From contig JAISZW010000089.1 of NCBI GenBank assembly GCA_031284445.1, positions 1 to 6,645 on the forward strand: DNA of 6,645 bases, written 5' to 3'. Below the pieces are notes generated by a model. That model made no database searches and was not told the origin of the DNA. It saw only the letters and a program-made list of their open reading frames with translations. Positions within the stretch are counted from its first letter, which is position 1. Every line of letters begins with the position of its first letter. The stretch comes from Candidatus Methanovirga basalitermitum (lineage in GTDB: Archaea > Methanobacteriota > Methanobacteria > Methanobacteriales > Methanobacteriaceae). Position numbers and translations under genes: made by a program. This document shows positions 6,233-6,645 of this stretch, piece after piece.

Positions 6233-6248
6233 GTATTTAAGTTTTTCG
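6233..6248 (-). promoter_or_regulatory. Archaeal promoter-like BRE plus TATA box, minus strand
   Basis: Read on the minus strand the site is cgaaaaacttaaatacc (6248 down to 6232). That is a purine-rich TFB recognition element (CGAAAA) followed by a TATA-like box (CTTAAATA), close to the methanogen consensus. The expected start of transcription, about 22-26 bases downstream, falls near 6210, just before the ATG at 6201 of the broken short frame. Confidence 0.45.
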
Positions 6249-6645
6249 GTTTATTAAGCCTTTTTATTTTGTAATTGTTTGTTTTAAATTTGTACTTTTA
6301 GATTTCAAGATATTTGAAATATATTATGGTATGAAATAAGCGTGGATAATGCTTGTAAATTTATCTAATTTCTAACACACTATGAATGTTGTATCAGTTG
6401 ACATTAAACTCCTCATTAATCAAAACTTGTTGATTTTTTATTTATTGATCAAATATTATTTATTCAATTATTTACATTGATGAATAATAATAAAATATAT
6501 TATTTTAATTGTAATAGTTAATGTTTATATAGTCATTATGGAAAAGTTTGTCATTTTTATAAAATATTAATATCTAATATAATTTATTTAAATTTGATTT
6601 AAAGAATTTTATAATTATAATTAAGATTAATAATTGATAAACCTT

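Larger units (their letters stand above)
5763..6406. repeat. Imperfect direct repeat of about 40 bp, spaced about 600 bp
   Basis: Bases 5763-5779 and 6367-6383 match at 16 of 17 positions (aatttctaacac, one variable base, then ctat). Similarity continues more weakly to 5800 and 6406 (on the reverse strand, ttaagttaacaga versus ttaatgtcaactga). The two copies have the same orientation and bracket the minus-strand promoter-like site and broken frame. They may be remnants of repeated element ends. Confidence 0.45.
5454..6645. other. Long gene-free, extremely AT-rich region downstream of the eha operon
   Basis: These 1.19 kb hold no + strand open frame of useful length. On the minus strand there is only a 62-codon Lys/Ile-rich frame (5667-5855), without a ribosome binding site, plus short broken pieces. 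Composition is more AT-rich than the coding part. Visible structure comprises weak termination signals near 5505-5571, imperfect direct copies at 5763-5800 and 6367-6406, a minus-strand promoter-like site at 6233-6248 and a frameshifted short frame at 6087-6201. No tRNA fold, rRNA or CRISPR array is seen. It is probably decayed accessory or mobile DNA. Confidence 0.6.

Overview
The window looks like the 3' part of the eha operon of a very AT-rich hydrogenotrophic methanogen of the order Methanobacteriales, most likely Methanobrevibacter or a close relative. Three things support this. A short-type [NiFe]-hydrogenase small subunit, a large subunit, a 6x[4Fe-4S] polyferredoxin and a 10x[4Fe-4S] polyferredoxin lie in that order, which is the published ehaN-O-P-Q order. 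They are preceded by two small membrane proteins and a small soluble protein, matching ehaK-L-M. Base composition is strongly AT-rich, with archaeal GGTGAT-type ribosome binding sites. The genus is an inference from composition and operon type; no marker gene is present.

Layout: 1-131 is the 3' end of an open frame that reads like the C-terminus of an IS transposase, followed by an imperfect inverted repeat (121-178). Then come ehaK (197-454), ehaL (560-886), ehaM (950-1324), ehaN (1377-1826), ehaO (1823-2938), ehaP (3026-4096) and ehaQ (4098-5453), all on the + strand. The last 1.19 kb (5454-6645) is extremely AT-rich and has no convincing intact gene. It holds weak termination signals, an imperfect long-spaced direct repeat, and a minus-strand archaeal promoter in front of a broken short reading frame. 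No ehaR/S/T-like gene follows ehaQ within the window.

How the genes work together: Eha is a membrane-bound energy-converting hydrogenase. It uses the ion gradient to drive reduction of low-potential ferredoxin with H2, which replenishes the CO2-reduction (methanogenesis) cycle. EhaO carries the NiFe site and EhaN the proximal [4Fe-4S] cluster. EhaP and EhaQ together can hold 16 further [4Fe-4S] clusters, plausibly an electron wire. EhaK and EhaL belong to the membrane arm, and EhaM is a small soluble subunit of unknown role.

I see no wholly new system. The most unusual structure is a 56/57-bp tandem duplication exactly at the ehaL/ehaM junction. It duplicates the ehaM ribosome binding site, GTG start and first 13 codons, and so creates a 13-codon mini-ORF just upstream of ehaM. 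A second, more degraded repeat with almost the same period (58 bp) sits at the ehaK/ehaL junction. The apparent IS end directly upstream of ehaK is the other notable point, because it may separate these genes from the upstream part of the operon.
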